DNA from: Flavobacterium sp.
GTDB taxonomy: Bacteria > Bacteroidota > Bacteroidia > Flavobacteriales > Flavobacteriaceae
NCBI RefSeq assembly: GCF_017985075.1
Contig: NZ_JAGNYF010000003.1
Location: 1 to 64,000, forward strand
Length of the DNA: 64,000 bases
Direction: 5' to 3'
Of this stretch, positions 27,101 through 37,891 are shown piece by piece (the stretch's first letter is position 1; each line of letters starts with the position of its first letter). The position numbers were made by a program, and so were the translations under genes. The notes below the pieces were generated by a model. The model was not told the origin of the DNA, searched no databases, and worked only from the letters and a program-made list of their open reading frames with translations.

Positions 27101-28427
27101 ATACTGGATGTCCTTTGATAACATTTTCTAAGATATCCCATACTACAGGTTCTTTTTTGTCGATAATTTTCTTAGCCGACTTTACTGTTTTAACAATTCC
27201 TCTTTCGATTAATTTACGAATAACGAATGGTTTGTATAATTCAGCAGCCATATCTTTTGGCAATCCACATTCGAACAATTTCATTTCTGGTCCAACAACA
27301 ATTACAGAACGCGCAGAATAATCCACACGTTTTCCTAATAAGTTTTGACGGAAACGACCTTGTTTTCCTTTTAATGAATCGGATAACGATTTTAATGGTC
27401 TGTTTGATTCTGTTTTAACTGCAGAAGCTTTTCTTGTATTATCGAAAAGTGAATCTACCGCTTCTTGTAACATACGTTTTTCGTTACGTAAGATTACTTC
27501 AGGCGCTTTAATTTCAACTAATCTTTTTAAACGATTGTTACGGATGATTACTCTTCTGTATAAATCATTTAAATCTGAAGTTGCGAAACGACCACCATCT
27601 AAAGGCACAAGAGGACGTAATTCTGGTGGAATAACCGGAATTACTTTTAAAATCATCCATTCTGGACGGTTTTCTCTGTTTTTGTTAGATTCACGGAAAG
27701 ATTCAACAACATTCAATCTTTTTAATGCTTCTGTTTTTCTTTGTTTAGACGTTTCGTTATTAGCTTTATGACGTAAATCATAAGACAAAGCGTCTAAATC
27801 TGTACGTGCTAATAAATCCATAATACATTCAGCACCCATTTTGGCGATAAATTTATTTGGATCGTTATCATCTAAATATTGGTTTTCCATTGGTAAAGTA
27901 TCCACAATATTTAGATATTCTTCTTCTGTTAAGAAATCTAATCTGTTTAATTCTTCTCCTTCTGGACCTTTAGCAATACCTGCTTGAATTACTACATATC
28001 TTTCGTAGTAAATAATCATATCTAATTTCTTAGATGGTAATCCTAAAACGTAACCTATTTTATTTGGAAGTGAACGGAAATACCAGATATGAGCAATTGG
28101 CACTACAAGATTGATGTGTCCTACTCTGTCTCTACGTACTTTTTTCTCTGTAACTTCCACACCACATCGGTCACAAACGATTCCTTTGTAGCGAATTCTT
28201 TTATATTTTCCACAAGCACATTCGAAATCTTTTACTGGTCCGAAAATTCGTTCACAGAAAAGTCCATCTCTTTCTGGTTTGTGTGTACGGTAGTTGATGG
28301 TTTCAGGTTTTAACACCTCACCTCTTGATTCACCTAACATGGCTTCTGGCGATGCCAAACCAATTGTTATTCTGTTAAATCTTTTAACTCCTGTACTTTT
28401 GTCTTTATTATTTCTATTATTCATCAT
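24117..28427 (-). CDS. rpoC: DNA-directed RNA polymerase subunit beta'
   Basis: RpoC is the largest catalytic subunit of RNA polymerase. The 1436-residue length is normal for Bacteroidota. The N-terminal zinc ribbon ([20 protein letters not shown], near residues 70-90) is intact. The active-site NADFDGDQM motif supplies the Mg-binding aspartates. The second zinc-binding set ([14 protein letters not shown]) and the trigger-loop/bridge-helix region ([13 protein letters not shown]) are also present. The gene is downstream of rpoB after an unusually long 253-base spacer with a palindromic repeat. Confidence 0.98.
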   Translation of the reverse strand: MMNNRNNKDKSTGVKRFNRITIGLASPEAMLGESRGEVLKPETINYRTHKPERDGLFCERIFGPVKDFECACGKYKRIRYKGIVCDRCGVEVTEKKVRRDRVGHINLVVPIAHIWYFRSLPNKIGYVLGLPSKKLDMIIYYERYVVIQAGIAKGPEGEELNRLDFLTEEEYLNIVDTLPMENQYLDDNDPNKFIAKMGAECIMDLLARTDLDALSYDLRHKANNETSKQRKTEALKRLNVVESFRESNKNRENRPEWMILKVIPVIPPELRPLVPLDGGRFATSDLNDLYRRVIIRNNRLKRLVEIKAPEVILRNEKRMLQEAVDSLFDNTRKASAVKTESNRPLKSLSDSLKGKQGRFRQNLLGKRVDYSARSVIVVGPEMKLFECGLPKDMAAELYKPFVIRKLIERGIVKTVKSAKKIIDKKEPVVWDILENVIKGHPVLLNRAPTLHRLGIQAFQPKLIEGKAIQLHPLVCTAFNADFDGDQMAVHLPLGPEAILEAQLLMLASHNILNPANGAPITVPSQDMVLGLYYMTKERLSTPEHTILGEGLTFYSAEEVNIALNEGRLELNARVKIRARDFNENGELVNQIIQTTAGRVLFNEVVPEAAGYINEVLTKKSLRDIIGKILSVTSVPTTAAFLDDMKDMGYKFAFKGGLSFSLGDIRIPEQKTQLIADARVQVEGISMNYNMGLITNNERYNQVIDIWTSANAQLTELAMKNIREDQQGFNSVYMMLDSGARGSKEQIRQLTGMRGLMAKPKKSTAGGGEIIENPILSNFKEGLSILEYFISTHGARKGLADTALKTADAGYLTRRLHDVSQDVIINSVDCGTLRGVEVSALKKNEEIVETLGERILGRVALQDVVNPFNSEVLIQAGEHITEAIVKAIEASPIEKVEVRSALTCEAKKGICTKCYGRNLATGKMAQRGEAVGVIAAQSIGEPGTQLTLRTFHVGGVAGGISEEAGISARFAGKLEIEDLKTVKGEDADGKPIDIVISRSTELKLVDVNTGILLSTHNIPYGSTIFVKDGDKVEKGATICKWDPYNGVIVSEFTGKIAYEDLEQGQSFMVEIDEQTGFQEKVISEGRNKKLIPTLHIYGKDGELIRSYNLPVGAHLMVDDGEKIKAGKILVKIPRRSSKASDITGGLPRITELLEARNPSNPAVVTEIDGVVTFGKVKRGNRELSIESKFGDVKKYLVKLSAQILVQENDFVRAGTPLSDGAITPEDILRIQGPSAVQQYLVNEIQEVYRLQGVKINDKHFEVVIRQMMRKVRIQDPGDTLFLEDQLAHTSDFILENDKLYGMKVVEEAGDSSSLKPGQIISPRELRDENSLLKREDKNLVTARDVITATATPVLQGITRASLQTKSFISAASFQETTKVLNEAAVAGKIDTLEGLKENVIVGHRIPAGTGMRDYDHIIVGSKEEYSELMAGKEEFNY

Positions 28428-28617
28428 AGTTTTTACTATTGATTTATGTGCAATTTAAAATTGATTCTTGTTATCCTCTAAATAATACTTTAGACATAAC
28501 GCTACCTCGGCTTACTTCTCTAAACTTCAACATAAACGTTGTAAGTGCTAGTTATATTTCTATAAAAAATCGGAACGGTTTACGGGTATAAATCCTAAAA
28601 ACTCTTTATTAATATAG

Positions 28618-28680
28618 TGTTCAGTGTTCAGTTTTTAGTGTTCAGACTGACTACTAAAAACTGACCACTGAATACTGAAA
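28618..28680. repeat. TTCAGT palindromic repeat in the rpoB-rpoC spacer
   Basis: The left half is built of TTCAGTGTTCAG-type words, and the right half (CTACTAAAAACTGACCACTG, then AATACTGAA) is its near-complement. About 25 bp can pair with three mismatches around a short loop. The rest of the 28428-28617 spacer shows no gene. The element lies directly after the rpoB stop, so it could modulate readthrough or protect the message end. Confidence 0.65.
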
Positions 28681-31600
28681 TTATTCTTCTAATCTGATAT
28701 CTAAACCAAGACCTTTTAATTCATGCATTAATACATTGAATGATTCAGGTAATCCTGGTTCTGGCATAGTTTCACCTTTTACGATAGCTTCGTACGTTTT
28801 AGCTCTACCATTAACGTCATCTGATTTAACAGTTAAGATTTCTCTCAAAGTACTTGATGCACCATATGCTTCAAGTGCCCAAACCTCCATCTCTCCGAAA
28901 CGTTGCCCTCCAAATTGCGCTTTACCTCCTAAAGGTTGTTGCGTAATTAATGAGTATGGTCCGATAGAACGTGCGTGCATCTTGTCATCCACCATATGCC
29001 CTAATTTAAGCATATAGATAACTCCTACAGTTGCTGGTTGATGGAAACGCTCTCCAGTTCCACCATCGTATAAATACGTATGACCGAATCTTGGAATTCC
29101 AGCTTCGTCAGTATAGCCATTAATTTGATCTAATGAAGCACCATCAAAGATAGGCGTTGCAAACTTTTTACCAGTTTTTAAACCTGCCCAACCTAATACG
29201 GTTTCATAAATCTGTCCAATGTTCATACGAGAAGGAACTCCTAATGGATTTAATACGATATCTACTGGTGTTCCGTCTTCCAAGAAAGGCATATCTTCTT
29301 GACGAACGATTTTAGCAACAATACCTTTGTTACCGTGACGTCCCGCCATTTTATCACCAACTTTTAGCTTACGTTTTTTAGCGATGTATACTTTAGCTAA
29401 TTTTAAAATTCCAGCAGGTAATTCATCTCCAACAGAAATTGTAAATTTCTCTCTTCTTAGTACACCTTGTAAATCGTTTAATTTGATTTTATAGTTGTGT
29501 ACTAAATCGTTAATTAATGAATTGGTATGTTCGTCTGTAGTCCATTGTCCTTTTGTTAAGTGAGCAAAATCGTCTACAGCTTGTAACATTTTTTTAGTGA
29601 ATTTTTTACCTTTTGGTAGTACTTCTTCACCTAAATCATTGATTACACCTTGAGAAGTTTTTCCGTCTACGATTAAGAATAATTTATCAATTAACCTGTC
29701 TTTTAATTCGGTGAATTTCACTTCGAATTCCATTTCAAGTTTGTCTAAATCTTCTTTATCTTTAGAACGCTTACGTTTATCCTTAACGGCTTTAGCAAAT
29801 AATTTTTTATCTAAAACCACACCGTGTAATGAAGGAGACGCTTTTAATGAAGCATCTTTTACATCACCCGCTTTGTCACCAAAGATAGCACGTAATAATT
29901 TTTCTTCTGGAGTTGGATCTGATTCCCCTTTTGGAGTAATTTTTCCAATAAGAATGTCGCCAGGTTTCACCTCTGCTCCAATTCTAATCATACCATTTTC
30001 ATCTAAATCTTTAGTAGCTTCTTCAGAAACGTTAGGAATATCATTCGTTAACTCTTCGTTACCTAATTTCGTATCTCTAACTTCTAATGAATAATCATCT
30101 ACATGAATAGAGGTAAAAATATCATCTCTAACTACTTTTTCAGAAATTACAATCGCGTCCTCAAAGTTATACCCTTTCCAAGGCATAAAAGCAACTTGTA
30201 GGTTTCTACCTAAAGCTAATTCTCCGTTTTGAGTAGCATATCCTTCACAAAGTACCTGACCTTTTTCAACTCTTGTTCCTTTTCTTACGATAGGTTTTAA
30301 GTTAATAGTAGTACTTTGATTGGTTTTTCTGAATTTGATTAAGTTGTATGTTTTTTCATCTTCATCAAAACTTACCATTCTTTGTTCGTCAGTACGGTCG
30401 TATTTAATTGTCACTTTATCCGCGTCAACATACGTTACAATACCAGCACCTTCTGCATTAATAAGCACACGAGAATCAGACGCAACTTGTCTTTCTAAAC
30501 CAGTTCCTACAATAGGTGCTTCTGGTCTTAATAAAGGTACTGCCTGACGCATCATGTTAGAACCCATCAAGGCTCTATTCGCATCATCATGCTCTAAGAA
30601 TGGAATTAATGAAGCCGAAATAGAAGCAATTTGATTTGGAGCTACATCTGTATAATGTACTGCTGATGGAGAAACCACAGGGAAATCTCCTTCTTCACGA
30701 GCAATTACATTAGCAGCAGTAATTTTACCTTTAGCATCCATTTCAATGTTTGCTTGTGCAATCATTTTTCCTTCTTCTTCTTCTGCACTTAAATAAACTG
30801 GAGTTGACTCTAAATCTACTACACCGTCAGTTACCTTACGGTAAGGTGTTTCGATGAATCCCATTCCATTTACTTTTGCATATACACCAAGTGAAGAAAT
30901 CAAACCAATGTTTGGCCCCTCAGGTGTTTCAATAGGACATAAACGTCCGTAATGTGTATAGTGAACGTCACGAACCTCGAATCCGGCTCTTTCTCTGGAT
31001 AAACCTCCAGGTCCAAGTGCAGATAAACGACGTTTGTGAGTGATCTCTGCTAATGGATTTGTTTGATCCATAAACTGAGATAACTGGTTTGTACCAAAGA
31101 ACGAATTAATTACAGATGATAACGTTTTAGCGTTAATCAAATCGATAGGAGTAAATACTTCGTTATCACGTACATTCATTCTTTCACGAATAGTACGCGC
31201 CATACGAGCTAAACCTACACCAAACTGTGCTGATAATTGTTCACCAACCGTTCTAACACGACGGTTAGATAAGTGGTCAATATCATCAATCTCAGCTTTT
31301 GAATTAATTAATTCAATTAGGTATTTTACAATCGTAATGATATCTTCTTTTGTTAAAACTTGTTTATCCATTGGGATATCTAAGTTTAACTTTTTATTCA
31401 TTCTGTAACGACCTACATCACCTAAATTGTAACGTTGGTCAGAGAAGAATAATTTGTCGATAATACCACGAGCCGTTTCTTCATCAGGCGGTTCGGCATT
31501 ACGTAATTGTCTATATATATGCTCTACGGCTTCTTTTTCAGAGTTCGTAGGGTCTTTTTGCAAAGTATTGTGAATAATAGCGAAATCGGCTTGATTGCTA

Positions 31601-32493
31601 TCTTCTTTGTGTAATAAAATTACTTTAACATCTGCTTCAATAATTTCTTCTACGTTTTCTTTATCTAAAATCGTATCACGATCTAAGATAATTTCATTAC
31701 GCTCAATAGAAACCACTTCCCCAGTGTCTTCATCAACGAAATCTTCATGCCAAGTATTTAATACACGAGCAGCAAGTCTTCTTCCGATGAATTTTTTGAT
31801 TCCAGTTTTAGACACTTTAATTTCTTCCGCAAGGTCGAAAATTTCAAGAATGTCCTTATCTCTTTCGAAACCAATGGCACGGAAAAGCGTAGTAACTGGT
31901 AATTTTTTCTTTCTATCAATGTACGCATACATTACGTTATTGATATCGGTTGCGAATTCTATCCAAGACCCTTTGAAAGGAATTACTCTGGCAGAATATA
32001 ATTTAGTTCCGTTTGCGTGGAAAGATTGACCAAAGAATACCCCTGGTGATCTATGTAATTGAGAAACGACAACACGTTCTGCACCATTAATAACGAAAGT
32101 TCCGCTTGGCGCCATATATGGAATAGTTCCTAAATATACATCTTGCACGATAGTTTCAAAATCCTCGTGCTCTGGATCTGTACAATACAATTTCAAACGT
32201 GCTTTTAAAGGAACGCTATACGTTAAACCTCTATCAATACATTCTTCGATTGTATATCTTGGTGGGTCAATAAAGTAATCTAGAAACTCCAATACAAATT
32301 GGTTTCTAGTATCCGTTATTGGAAAATTTTCCATGAAGGTATTATAAAGACCTTCGTTACCTCTTTCGTCTGATTTAGTTTCTAATTGAAAAAAATCTTG
32401 AAAAGACTTCACCTGAATATCTAGAAAATCTGGATAATTCGGAATGTTTTTTGTCGAGGCAAAATTGATTCTTTCTGTTTGATTAGCAATCAT
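28681..32493 (-). CDS. rpoB: DNA-directed RNA polymerase subunit beta
   Basis: RpoB is the second largest RNA polymerase subunit and the rifampicin target. From ATG 32493 the protein has 1270 residues starting [18 protein letters not shown], which matches the Flavobacterium start as I recall it. A start 48 bases upstream is possible but adds unconserved residues. The rifampicin region ([20 protein letters not shown]) keeps the residues equivalent to E. coli D516, H526 and S531, so a sensitive configuration is expected. The C-terminal clamp segment [20 protein letters not shown] is typical. A hairpin between rplL and rpoB may attenuate its transcription. Confidence 0.97.
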   Translation of the reverse strand: MIANQTERINFASTKNIPNYPDFLDIQVKSFQDFFQLETKSDERGNEGLYNTFMENFPITDTRNQFVLEFLDYFIDPPRYTIEECIDRGLTYSVPLKARLKLYCTDPEHEDFETIVQDVYLGTIPYMAPSGTFVINGAERVVVSQLHRSPGVFFGQSFHANGTKLYSARVIPFKGSWIEFATDINNVMYAYIDRKKKLPVTTLFRAIGFERDKDILEIFDLAEEIKVSKTGIKKFIGRRLAARVLNTWHEDFVDEDTGEVVSIERNEIILDRDTILDKENVEEIIEADVKVILLHKEDSNQADFAIIHNTLQKDPTNSEKEAVEHIYRQLRNAEPPDEETARGIIDKLFFSDQRYNLGDVGRYRMNKKLNLDIPMDKQVLTKEDIITIVKYLIELINSKAEIDDIDHLSNRRVRTVGEQLSAQFGVGLARMARTIRERMNVRDNEVFTPIDLINAKTLSSVINSFFGTNQLSQFMDQTNPLAEITHKRRLSALGPGGLSRERAGFEVRDVHYTHYGRLCPIETPEGPNIGLISSLGVYAKVNGMGFIETPYRKVTDGVVDLESTPVYLSAEEEEGKMIAQANIEMDAKGKITAANVIAREEGDFPVVSPSAVHYTDVAPNQIASISASLIPFLEHDDANRALMGSNMMRQAVPLLRPEAPIVGTGLERQVASDSRVLINAEGAGIVTYVDADKVTIKYDRTDEQRMVSFDEDEKTYNLIKFRKTNQSTTINLKPIVRKGTRVEKGQVLCEGYATQNGELALGRNLQVAFMPWKGYNFEDAIVISEKVVRDDIFTSIHVDDYSLEVRDTKLGNEELTNDIPNVSEEATKDLDENGMIRIGAEVKPGDILIGKITPKGESDPTPEEKLLRAIFGDKAGDVKDASLKASPSLHGVVLDKKLFAKAVKDKRKRSKDKEDLDKLEMEFEVKFTELKDRLIDKLFLIVDGKTSQGVINDLGEEVLPKGKKFTKKMLQAVDDFAHLTKGQWTTDEHTNSLINDLVHNYKIKLNDLQGVLRREKFTISVGDELPAGILKLAKVYIAKKRKLKVGDKMAGRHGNKGIVAKIVRQEDMPFLEDGTPVDIVLNPLGVPSRMNIGQIYETVLGWAGLKTGKKFATPIFDGASLDQINGYTDEAGIPRFGHTYLYDGGTGERFHQPATVGVIYMLKLGHMVDDKMHARSIGPYSLITQQPLGGKAQFGGQRFGEMEVWALEAYGASSTLREILTVKSDDVNGRAKTYEAIVKGETMPEPGLPESFNVLMHELKGLGLDIRLEE

Positions 32494-32671
32494 CAATGGA
32501 TAATATTTTTGATTAAAAAAAAGTAATTTTTGTGATAACACAACATTTATAAAATATTTTATACTTTTTTTTTACAACCAATACATCTTTAAAAACAAAT
32601 AAAATTTATTTTTTTTCTTCGTATTGATTTAAAAAAACATTTTTCGAAATTATAAAACTATATAATTTTAT

Positions 32672-32721
32672 TATACGAAAAATGGTTTAGGTCGTTGGAA
32701 ACGATTTCCAAGACCTAAACC
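32672..32721 (-). terminator. rplL-rpoB intergenic hairpin, probable attenuator
   Basis: Read on the minus strand, the arms pair over 17 bp (32721-32705 with 32701-32684) with one bulged base and a 3-base loop. The stem is followed by ATTTTT. It lies between rplL and rpoB, where many bacteria have a partial terminator that lowers rpoBC relative to ribosomal genes. Confidence 0.75.
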
Positions 32722-32742
32722 TGTATTATAAACTGGGTGAGA

Positions 32743-33114
32743 TTATTTTAACTCAACAACAGCTCCTGCTTCTTCTAAAGCTTTCTTAAGCCCTTCAGCT
32801 TCATCTTTAGAAACTCCTTCTTTAACATTTGCTGGAGCAGCATCTACTAAATCTTTAGCTTCTTTAAGACCTAAACCAGTTAATTCTTTAACCGCTTTAA
32901 CTACTCCTAATTTAGAAGCACCAGCTTCTTTTAATACTACTGTAAATTCTGATTGCTCAGCAGCAGCACCAGCATCACCACCACCAGCAGCAACTACAAC
33001 AGCTGCAGCAGCAGGCTCGATACCATACTCATCTTTTAATATTGTTGCTAATTCGTTAACTTCTTTTACTGTTAAATTAACTAATTGTTCTGCGAATTGT
33101 TTTAAATCTGCCAT
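32743..33114 (-). CDS. rplL: 50S ribosomal protein L7/L12
   Basis: L7/L12 forms the multicopy ribosome stalk that recruits translation factors. The 123-residue protein has the N-terminal dimerisation segment, an Ala/Gly-rich hinge (about residues 36-52), and the C-terminal domain with [14 protein letters not shown] and the factor-binding face. The order rplJ-rplL-rpoB-rpoC is standard. It is followed by a hairpin that may act as attenuator. Confidence 0.98.
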   Translation of the reverse strand: MADLKQFAEQLVNLTVKEVNELATILKDEYGIEPAAAAVVVAAGGGDAGAAAEQSEFTVVLKEAGASKLGVVKAVKELTGLGLKEAKDLVDAAPANVKEGVSKDEAEGLKKALEEAGAVVELK

Positions 33115-33170
33115 TTTTTCTATCTTTAATGTGTTTAAAATATGTAATTTATTAAGTGCGTTTTGTTTTG

Positions 33171-33671
33171 TTATTCTGCAGCTTCACCTTTAGTTTCAGC
33201 GTGGTTTAATAAAGCTGAAAGTATACGTTTAGCTGGAGATTGTAATAATCCGATGATTTCACCGATAACTTCTTCTCTAGATTTAATAGCTACTAAGCTA
33301 TCTAAAAGTTCGTCACCAATGTAAACTTCTTGATTAATATATGCTCCTTTTAAAACAGGTTTTTGTCCTTTTTTACGGAATTCTTTAATAATTTTTGCAG
33401 GACCATTTGCGGTATCTGCAATCATTATAGAAGTATTTCCTTTTAAAGTTGATGATAAATCTCCGTAGTCGTTTGCAGAAACCTCCATAGCTTTCGCTAA
33501 TAAAGTATTTTTTACAACTTCTAATTTGATTCCCGCTTTAAAACAAGCTCTTCTTAAGTCTGAAGTAGTTCCTGCATCAAGTCCAGAAATGTCTGCTAAA
33601 TACACAACATTCACATCTGCTAACTGTGCAGTTAAATCTTCAATAGCAATTGATTTTTCTTCTCTAGTCAT
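33171..33671 (-). CDS. rplJ: 50S ribosomal protein L10
   Basis: L10 anchors the L7/L12 stalk to 23S rRNA. The 166-residue protein shows the family start ([13 protein letters not shown]), the [18 protein letters not shown] segment and a C-terminal helix ([11 protein letters not shown]) for L7/L12 binding. Only ~20 bases separate it from rplA upstream, leaving no room for the long L10 leader used in E. coli. If autoregulation exists here it must act differently. Confidence 0.97.
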   Translation of the reverse strand: MTREEKSIAIEDLTAQLADVNVVYLADISGLDAGTTSDLRRACFKAGIKLEVVKNTLLAKAMEVSANDYGDLSSTLKGNTSIMIADTANGPAKIIKEFRKKGQKPVLKGAYINQEVYIGDELLDSLVAIKSREEVIGEIIGLLQSPAKRILSALLNHAETKGEAAE

Positions 33672-33693
33672 ACTAAATATATTTAACTACCAA

Positions 33694-34383
33694 TTATACT
33701 GCTTTAGGATCTAAAGCGATAGCAGGACTCATAGTACTTGTTAAGTGAATAGACTTAATGTAAGTACCTTTCGCTGCAGTTGGTTTTAATTTGATTAATG
33801 TTTGAACAATTTCGTGTGCATTGTCATAGATTTTATCAGCATCGAAAGATACTCTACCTATTCCTGCATGAACGATACCAGTTTTATCAACTTTAAAGTC
33901 AATTTTACCAGCTTTTACTTCTTGAATTGCTTTAGCAACATCCATTGTTACTGTACCTGTTTTAGGGTTTGGCATTAAACCTCTTGGTCCTAAAACACGT
34001 CCTAATGGACCTAATTTACCCATAACAGCTGGCATAGTGATAATTACATCAACATCTGTCCAACCATCTTTGATTTTTTGAAGGTAGTCATCTAAACCAA
34101 CGTGGTCTGCACCTGCTGCTTTAGCTTCCGCTTCTTTATCTGGAGTAACTAAGGCTAAAACTCTTACATCTTTACCTGTACCGTGTGGTAATGCAACCAC
34201 ACCTCTTACCATTTGATTTGCTTTTCTTGGATCTACTCCAAGTCTAACAGAGATATCAACTGATTCATCAAACTTTGCAGAAGCAATTTGTTTGATTAAT
34301 ACTGAAGCATCTTTTAAAGAATATAATTTATTCTTTTCAATTTTTGCTGCAGCTTCTTTTTGCTTTTTTGTCAATTTTGCCAT
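33694..34383 (-). CDS. rplA: 50S ribosomal protein L1
   Basis: L1 forms the mobile L1 stalk near the E site. The 229-residue protein has the expected [16 protein letters not shown] and [10 protein letters not shown] blocks. It follows rplK by only five bases, a usual L11-L1 operon. No L1-binding leader was identified. Confidence 0.98.
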   Translation of the reverse strand: MAKLTKKQKEAAAKIEKNKLYSLKDASVLIKQIASAKFDESVDISVRLGVDPRKANQMVRGVVALPHGTGKDVRVLALVTPDKEAEAKAAGADHVGLDDYLQKIKDGWTDVDVIITMPAVMGKLGPLGRVLGPRGLMPNPKTGTVTMDVAKAIQEVKAGKIDFKVDKTGIVHAGIGRVSFDADKIYDNAHEIVQTLIKLKPTAAKGTYIKSIHLTSTMSPAIALDPKAV

Positions 34384-34388
34384 ATCTC

Positions 34389-34829
34389 TTATTTTAGAGG
34401 AGAATCTCCAGTTACAGTTATACCCATAGATCTAGCTGTTCCAGCAATCATACTCATTGCAGCTTCCATTGTGAATGCATTTAAATCTGCCATTTTATCT
34501 TCAGCGATTGCCTTAATCTGATCCCAAGTAACGCTTGCTACTTTTTTACGATTAGGCTCTCCTGAACCAGACTTTAATTTTGCAGCATCCATTAATTGAA
34601 CTGCAGCAGGTGGAGTTTTTACAACGAAGTCAAAAGACTTGTCTTTATATACAGTAATTTGTACTGGACATATTTTGCCGGGTTTATCTTGTGTTCTAGC
34701 ATTAAATTGCTTACAGAACTCCATGATGTTAACTCCAGCAGCTCCCAAAGCAGGTCCAACCGGTGGCGACGGGTTCGCAGCACCTCCCTTAACTTGTAGT
34801 TTAACTACTTTACTAACTTCTTTAGCCAT
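34389..34829 (-). CDS. rplK: 50S ribosomal protein L11
   Basis: L11 binds the GTPase-associated region of 23S rRNA. The 146-residue protein has the conserved [20 protein letters not shown] start, the FCKQFNART segment and [10 protein letters not shown] at the C-terminus. It is between nusG and rplA, as in most bacteria. Confidence 0.98.
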   Translation of the reverse strand: MAKEVSKVVKLQVKGGAANPSPPVGPALGAAGVNIMEFCKQFNARTQDKPGKICPVQITVYKDKSFDFVVKTPPAAVQLMDAAKLKSGSGEPNRKKVASVTWDQIKAIAEDKMADLNAFTMEAAMSMIAGTARSMGITVTGDSPLK

Positions 34830-34893
34830 TTTTTAAATTTTTACATTAACCATTGGAAGCGATTAATGCGGGTTTATATATATGTAACAAAAA

Positions 34894-35445
34894 TTATACT
34901 TTTTCAACTTGCATAAAACTTAACTCTAAAGGTGTTTTTCTTCCGAAAATTTTCACCATTACTTCAAGTTTACGCTTTTCTTCATTTATTTTTTCAATTG
35001 TTCCATTGAAACCATTGAAAGGTCCATCGATAACTTTAACTGTTTCATCAATTGAGAAAGGAATGTTAATGTTTTCTGTTGTTACAGATAATTCGTCAAC
35101 CTTACCTAACATTCTGTTTACTTCAGCCAGTCTTAATGGAACTGCTTCACCACCTTTAGTTTCACCTAAAAAACCGATAACACCGGTGATAGATTTTATA
35201 ATATGTGGAATTTCACCTGTTAAGTTAGCTTCTATCATAACATAACCTGGGAAATATACTCTTTCTTTTGATATTTTTTTGCCGTCTTTTACTTGTACTA
35301 CTTTTTCAGTAGGCACAAGAACTTGAGAGACATAATCAGCCATTCCAACACGATTAACTTCTTGCTCAATATAAGCTTTAATCTTGTTTTCTTGTCCGCT
35401 TACCGCTCTAACGACATACCATTTCTTTACGTTATTATCAGCCAT
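34894..35445 (-). CDS. nusG: Transcription termination/antitermination protein NusG
   Basis: NusG binds RNA polymerase and couples transcription with Rho or ribosomes. The 183-residue protein has the NGN domain (WYVVRAVSGQENKIKAYIEQ, then VYFPGYVMIEANL) and a C-terminal KOW domain (VIDGPFNGFNGTIEKINEEK). It lies 6 bases after secE in the classical secE-nusG pair. Confidence 0.97.
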   Translation of the reverse strand: MADNNVKKWYVVRAVSGQENKIKAYIEQEVNRVGMADYVSQVLVPTEKVVQVKDGKKISKERVYFPGYVMIEANLTGEIPHIIKSITGVIGFLGETKGGEAVPLRLAEVNRMLGKVDELSVTTENINIPFSIDETVKVIDGPFNGFNGTIEKINEEKRKLEVMVKIFGRKTPLELSFMQVEKV

Positions 35446-35451
35446 TTCGTA

Positions 35452-35640
35452 TTAACCTTTTAACAAATTAAAGAAACCGTTTAATACTTTTGTAAAAGTT
35501 AAATCAATACCCCAAGTTGCTAAAGCAAATATTACTGAAAATAATGCTACAACGATAGTGTATTTTTGTACTTCTGCCCATTCTGGCCAAGTTACATTTG
35601 ATTTTAATTCTTCGAATGCTTCAGAGAAATATTTTAACAT
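35452..35640 (-). CDS. secE: Preprotein translocase subunit SecE
   Basis: SecE is an essential membrane component of the SecYEG translocon. From ATG 35640 the product is 62 residues with the amphipathic start (FEELKSNVTWPEWAEVQK) and one membrane helix (about residues 29-52), the usual short form. An in-frame ATG at 35688 would run into the tRNA-Trp gene and is rejected. It is followed directly by nusG. Confidence 0.94.
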   Translation of the reverse strand: MLKYFSEAFEELKSNVTWPEWAEVQKYTIVVALFSVIFALATWGIDLTFTKVLNGFFNLLKG

Positions 35641-35658
35641 GATATTTACATTATTTTG

Positions 35659-35729
35659 CACGAGCGGAGGGATTCGAACCCCCATCAATGGTTTTGGAGA
35701 CCACTATTCTGCCCTTGAACTACGCTCGT
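35659..35729 (-). tRNA. tRNA-Trp (CCA)
   Basis: On the minus strand the ends ACGAGCG and CGCTCGT form the 7-bp acceptor stem. The anticodon loop is CTCCAAA with anticodon CCA, and the T arm has GGTTCGAATCC. The 3' CCA is not encoded. It lies between tuf and secE, a common bacterial arrangement. Confidence 0.93.
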
Positions 35730-35731
35730 AA

Positions 35732-35768
35732 GTTAAAATCAGTACCGATTGCTCGATACTGATTTAAA
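35732..35768 (-). terminator. Hairpin between tuf and tRNA-Trp
   Basis: AAATCAGTA (35736-35744) plus CGA pairs with TCG plus TACTGATTT (35757-35765) with one internal mismatch. On the minus strand it follows the tuf stop and runs into TTTTAACTT. It may be a partial terminator or a processing site that frees the tRNA. Confidence 0.6.
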
Positions 35769-35788
35769 AAAATATTATTGACTTTAAA

Positions 35789-36976
35789 TTAGTCTAAAAT
35801 TTCAGTTACCTGTCCAGCACCTACTGTTCTACCACCTTCACGGATAGCGAAACGTAAACCTAAAGACAATGCAATTGGAGATAATAATTCAACATCAATT
35901 GTTAAGTTATCACCTGGCATAACCATCTCTCTTCCTTGTGGTAACATAATAGTACCTGTTACGTCAGTTGTACGTACATAAAACTGAGGACGGTAATTAT
36001 TATGGAATGGAGTATGACGTCCACCTTCTTCTTTTTTCAAGATATAAACCTCTGCTTTAAATTTAGCGTGTGGTTTTACTGAACCTGGCTTAATAATAAC
36101 CATACCTCTTTTGATATCAGCTTTATCAATACCTCTTAACAATAAACCTACGTTATCTCCAGCTTCACCTCTATCTAAGATTTTACGGAACATTTCAACT
36201 CCAGTAATAGTAGAAGTTAATTTTTCAGCACCCATACCGATAATTTCAACTGGGTCTCCTGTATTAGCAATACCTGTTTCGATACGACCTGTAGCAACAG
36301 TTCCACGTCCAGTAATTGTAAATGAATCCTCAACTGGCATTAAGAATGGTTTTTCAACGTCACGAACTGGTAATTCAATCCATGAATCTACTGCATCCAT
36401 TAATTCCATAATTGTAGCTACCCATTTTGGATCTCCATTCAAACCTCCTAAAGCAGAACCTTGAATAACTGGACCATTATCACCATCATATTGATAGAAA
36501 GATAATAAGTCTCTGATTTCCATCTCAACTAACTCTAATAATTCAGCATCATCAACCATATCCACTTTGTTCATGAATACAACCATTCTTGGCACACCTA
36601 CTTGGCGACCTAAAAGGATATGCTCACGAGTTTGTGGCATTGGACCATCTGTAGCAGCAACTACTAAGATAGCACCGTCCATTTGTGCAGCACCTGTAAC
36701 CATGTTCTTAACGTAATCCGCGTGACCTGGACAGTCTACGTGAGCGTAGTGACGGTTAGCAGTTGAATACTCAACGTGCGACGTGTTAATTGTAATACCT
36801 CTTTCTTTTTCTTCTGGAGCATTATCAATTTGATCAAATGATTTTGCTTCTGATAAACCTGCATCTGACAATACTTTTGTAATTGCAGCTGTTAACGTAG
36901 TTTTACCGTGATCTACGTGTCCGATAGTACCAATATTCAAATGGGGCTTCGAACGGTCGAATGTTTCCTTTGCCAT
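35789..36976 (-). CDS. tuf: Elongation factor Tu
   Basis: EF-Tu delivers aminoacyl-tRNA to the ribosome as a GTPase. The 395-residue protein has [10 protein letters not shown] (G1), RGITIN (G2), DCPGHADY (G3) and NKVDMVDD (G4), with all three domains. The protein ends [11 protein letters not shown]. It is embedded between tRNA genes, and only one copy is seen in this window. Confidence 0.98.
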   Translation of the reverse strand: MAKETFDRSKPHLNIGTIGHVDHGKTTLTAAITKVLSDAGLSEAKSFDQIDNAPEEKERGITINTSHVEYSTANRHYAHVDCPGHADYVKNMVTGAAQMDGAILVVAATDGPMPQTREHILLGRQVGVPRMVVFMNKVDMVDDAELLELVEMEIRDLLSFYQYDGDNGPVIQGSALGGLNGDPKWVATIMELMDAVDSWIELPVRDVEKPFLMPVEDSFTITGRGTVATGRIETGIANTGDPVEIIGMGAEKLTSTITGVEMFRKILDRGEAGDNVGLLLRGIDKADIKRGMVIIKPGSVKPHAKFKAEVYILKKEEGGRHTPFHNNYRPQFYVRTTDVTGTIMLPQGREMVMPGDNLTIDVELLSPIALSLGLRFAIREGGRTVGAGQVTEILD

Positions 36977-37032
36977 GATTTTAAAATTTAATCTTAGTTA
37001 TTTATTAGTGTTCAAAAATTATTTCTATTTTG

Positions 37033-37104
37033 AGCCAATGTCGGGAATTGAACCCGAGACCTCTTCCTTACCAAGGAAGCACTCTACCCCTGAGCTACAC
37101 CGGC
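37033..37104 (-). tRNA. tRNA-Thr (GGU)
   Basis: The minus-strand ends GCCGGTG and CATTGGC pair with two G-U pairs. The anticodon stem-loop is CTTCC-TTGGTAA-GGAAG with anticodon GGT. The T arm GGGTTCAATTCCC is standard. The 3' CCA is not encoded. It is upstream of tuf. Confidence 0.93.
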
Positions 37105-37222
37105 TTTTGTGAGTTCAGAGTTAAAAACAAACCTAAATTTGTTCTTAATCCTATTATTCTATTACTCAATTTTAAAGATTTTATTTAAAATAGTTTCAAA
37201 TAAATTCATTTAAAAAAGTTTG

Positions 37223-37303
37223 TGGGGAGAGCAGGATTCGAACCTGCGAAGTTTTCACAGCAGATTTACAGTCTGCCCTCGTTGGCCGCTTGAGTATCTC
37301 CCC
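37223..37303 (-). tRNA. tRNA-Tyr (GUA)
   Basis: The minus-strand acceptor GGGGAGA pairs with TCTCCCC, discriminator A. The anticodon loop CTGTAAA gives GTA. The length of 81 bases and the extra stem in the variable arm fit a class II tRNA-Tyr. Confidence 0.94.
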
Positions 37304-37395
37304 TAACCTTACTTAAAAATCAATAAAAACAAATTATAAATTCCAATATAAATTAGAAAATAAATTCATCTATTATTGATTACAAAATTTCAAAG

Positions 37396-37469
37396 AGCCA
37401 GTGGAGGGACTCGAACCCACGACCTGCTGATTACAAATCAGCTGCTCTAGCCAGCTGAGCTACACCGGC
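37396..37469 (-). tRNA. tRNA-Thr (UGU)
   Basis: The minus-strand acceptor GCCGGTG pairs with CACTGGC. The anticodon stem-loop CTGAT-TTGTA-ATCAG region gives anticodon TGT. The T arm GGGTTCGAGTCCC is present. It is the first tRNA of the tRNA-tuf cluster, downstream of hpf. Confidence 0.93.
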
Positions 37470-37563
37470 ATTTCTATACATAGAAAAAGTCCGCTATTTC
37501 TAACGGACTGCAAATGTATGTAATTTATTTATTAATCAAAACTTTTTTAAATCTTTTTTTCAA

Positions 37564-37866
37564 TTAACTGTGCGCTCTTAATTTTTCTTTTCTCTTTACT
37601 AGTAATCGTTCTAAAGATTCAATTGCTAAATCTGCAGCTTCTTCAAAACTTTTACTGTGTTTGGTTACAATAAAATCATCACCAGGAACCAATACCTTTA
37701 ATTCAACTGTTTTGTTTTCTTTTTCGCTTATATTTTCTACTTTTAAAAATGCATCCGAAGAAATTACCTTATCGTAATATTTTTCTAATTTTGTCATTCT
37801 TTCATCAATAAAATCAACTAATTTTCTGTCGATATTAAAATTTACTGCATGTACATTCACTTTCAT
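37564..37866 (-). CDS. hpf: Ribosome hibernation-promoting factor, HPF/YfiA family (short form)
   Basis: These proteins bind the decoding centre and silence 70S ribosomes in stationary phase or stress. The 100-residue length is the short form without the dimerising C-terminal domain. The sequence has the beta-alpha-beta pattern MKVNVHAVNFNIDRKLVDFI and ESLERLLVKRKEKL, with basic residues for rRNA contact. It follows xerC by 25 bases, so the two are probably cotranscribed. Confidence 0.93.
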   Translation of the reverse strand: MKVNVHAVNFNIDRKLVDFIDERMTKLEKYYDKVISSDAFLKVENISEKENKTVELKVLVPGDDFIVTKHSKSFEEAADLAIESLERLLVKRKEKLRAHS

Positions 37867-37891
37867 AATAATTATAGGTATTAATTAAACA

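Noticed and set aside
24328-32029. Open frames of 60-144 codons antisense to rpoB and rpoC
   Set aside because: They are antisense shadows of highly conserved coding sequence; none has a promoter or family resemblance.
32494-32541. Longer rpoB start at 32541
   Set aside because: The extra 16 residues are not part of the conserved RpoB N-terminus; MIANQTERI at 32493 fits better.
35641-35688. Longer secE start at 35688
   Set aside because: The extension would be translated through the tRNA-Trp gene; the conserved SecE sequence begins at 35640.
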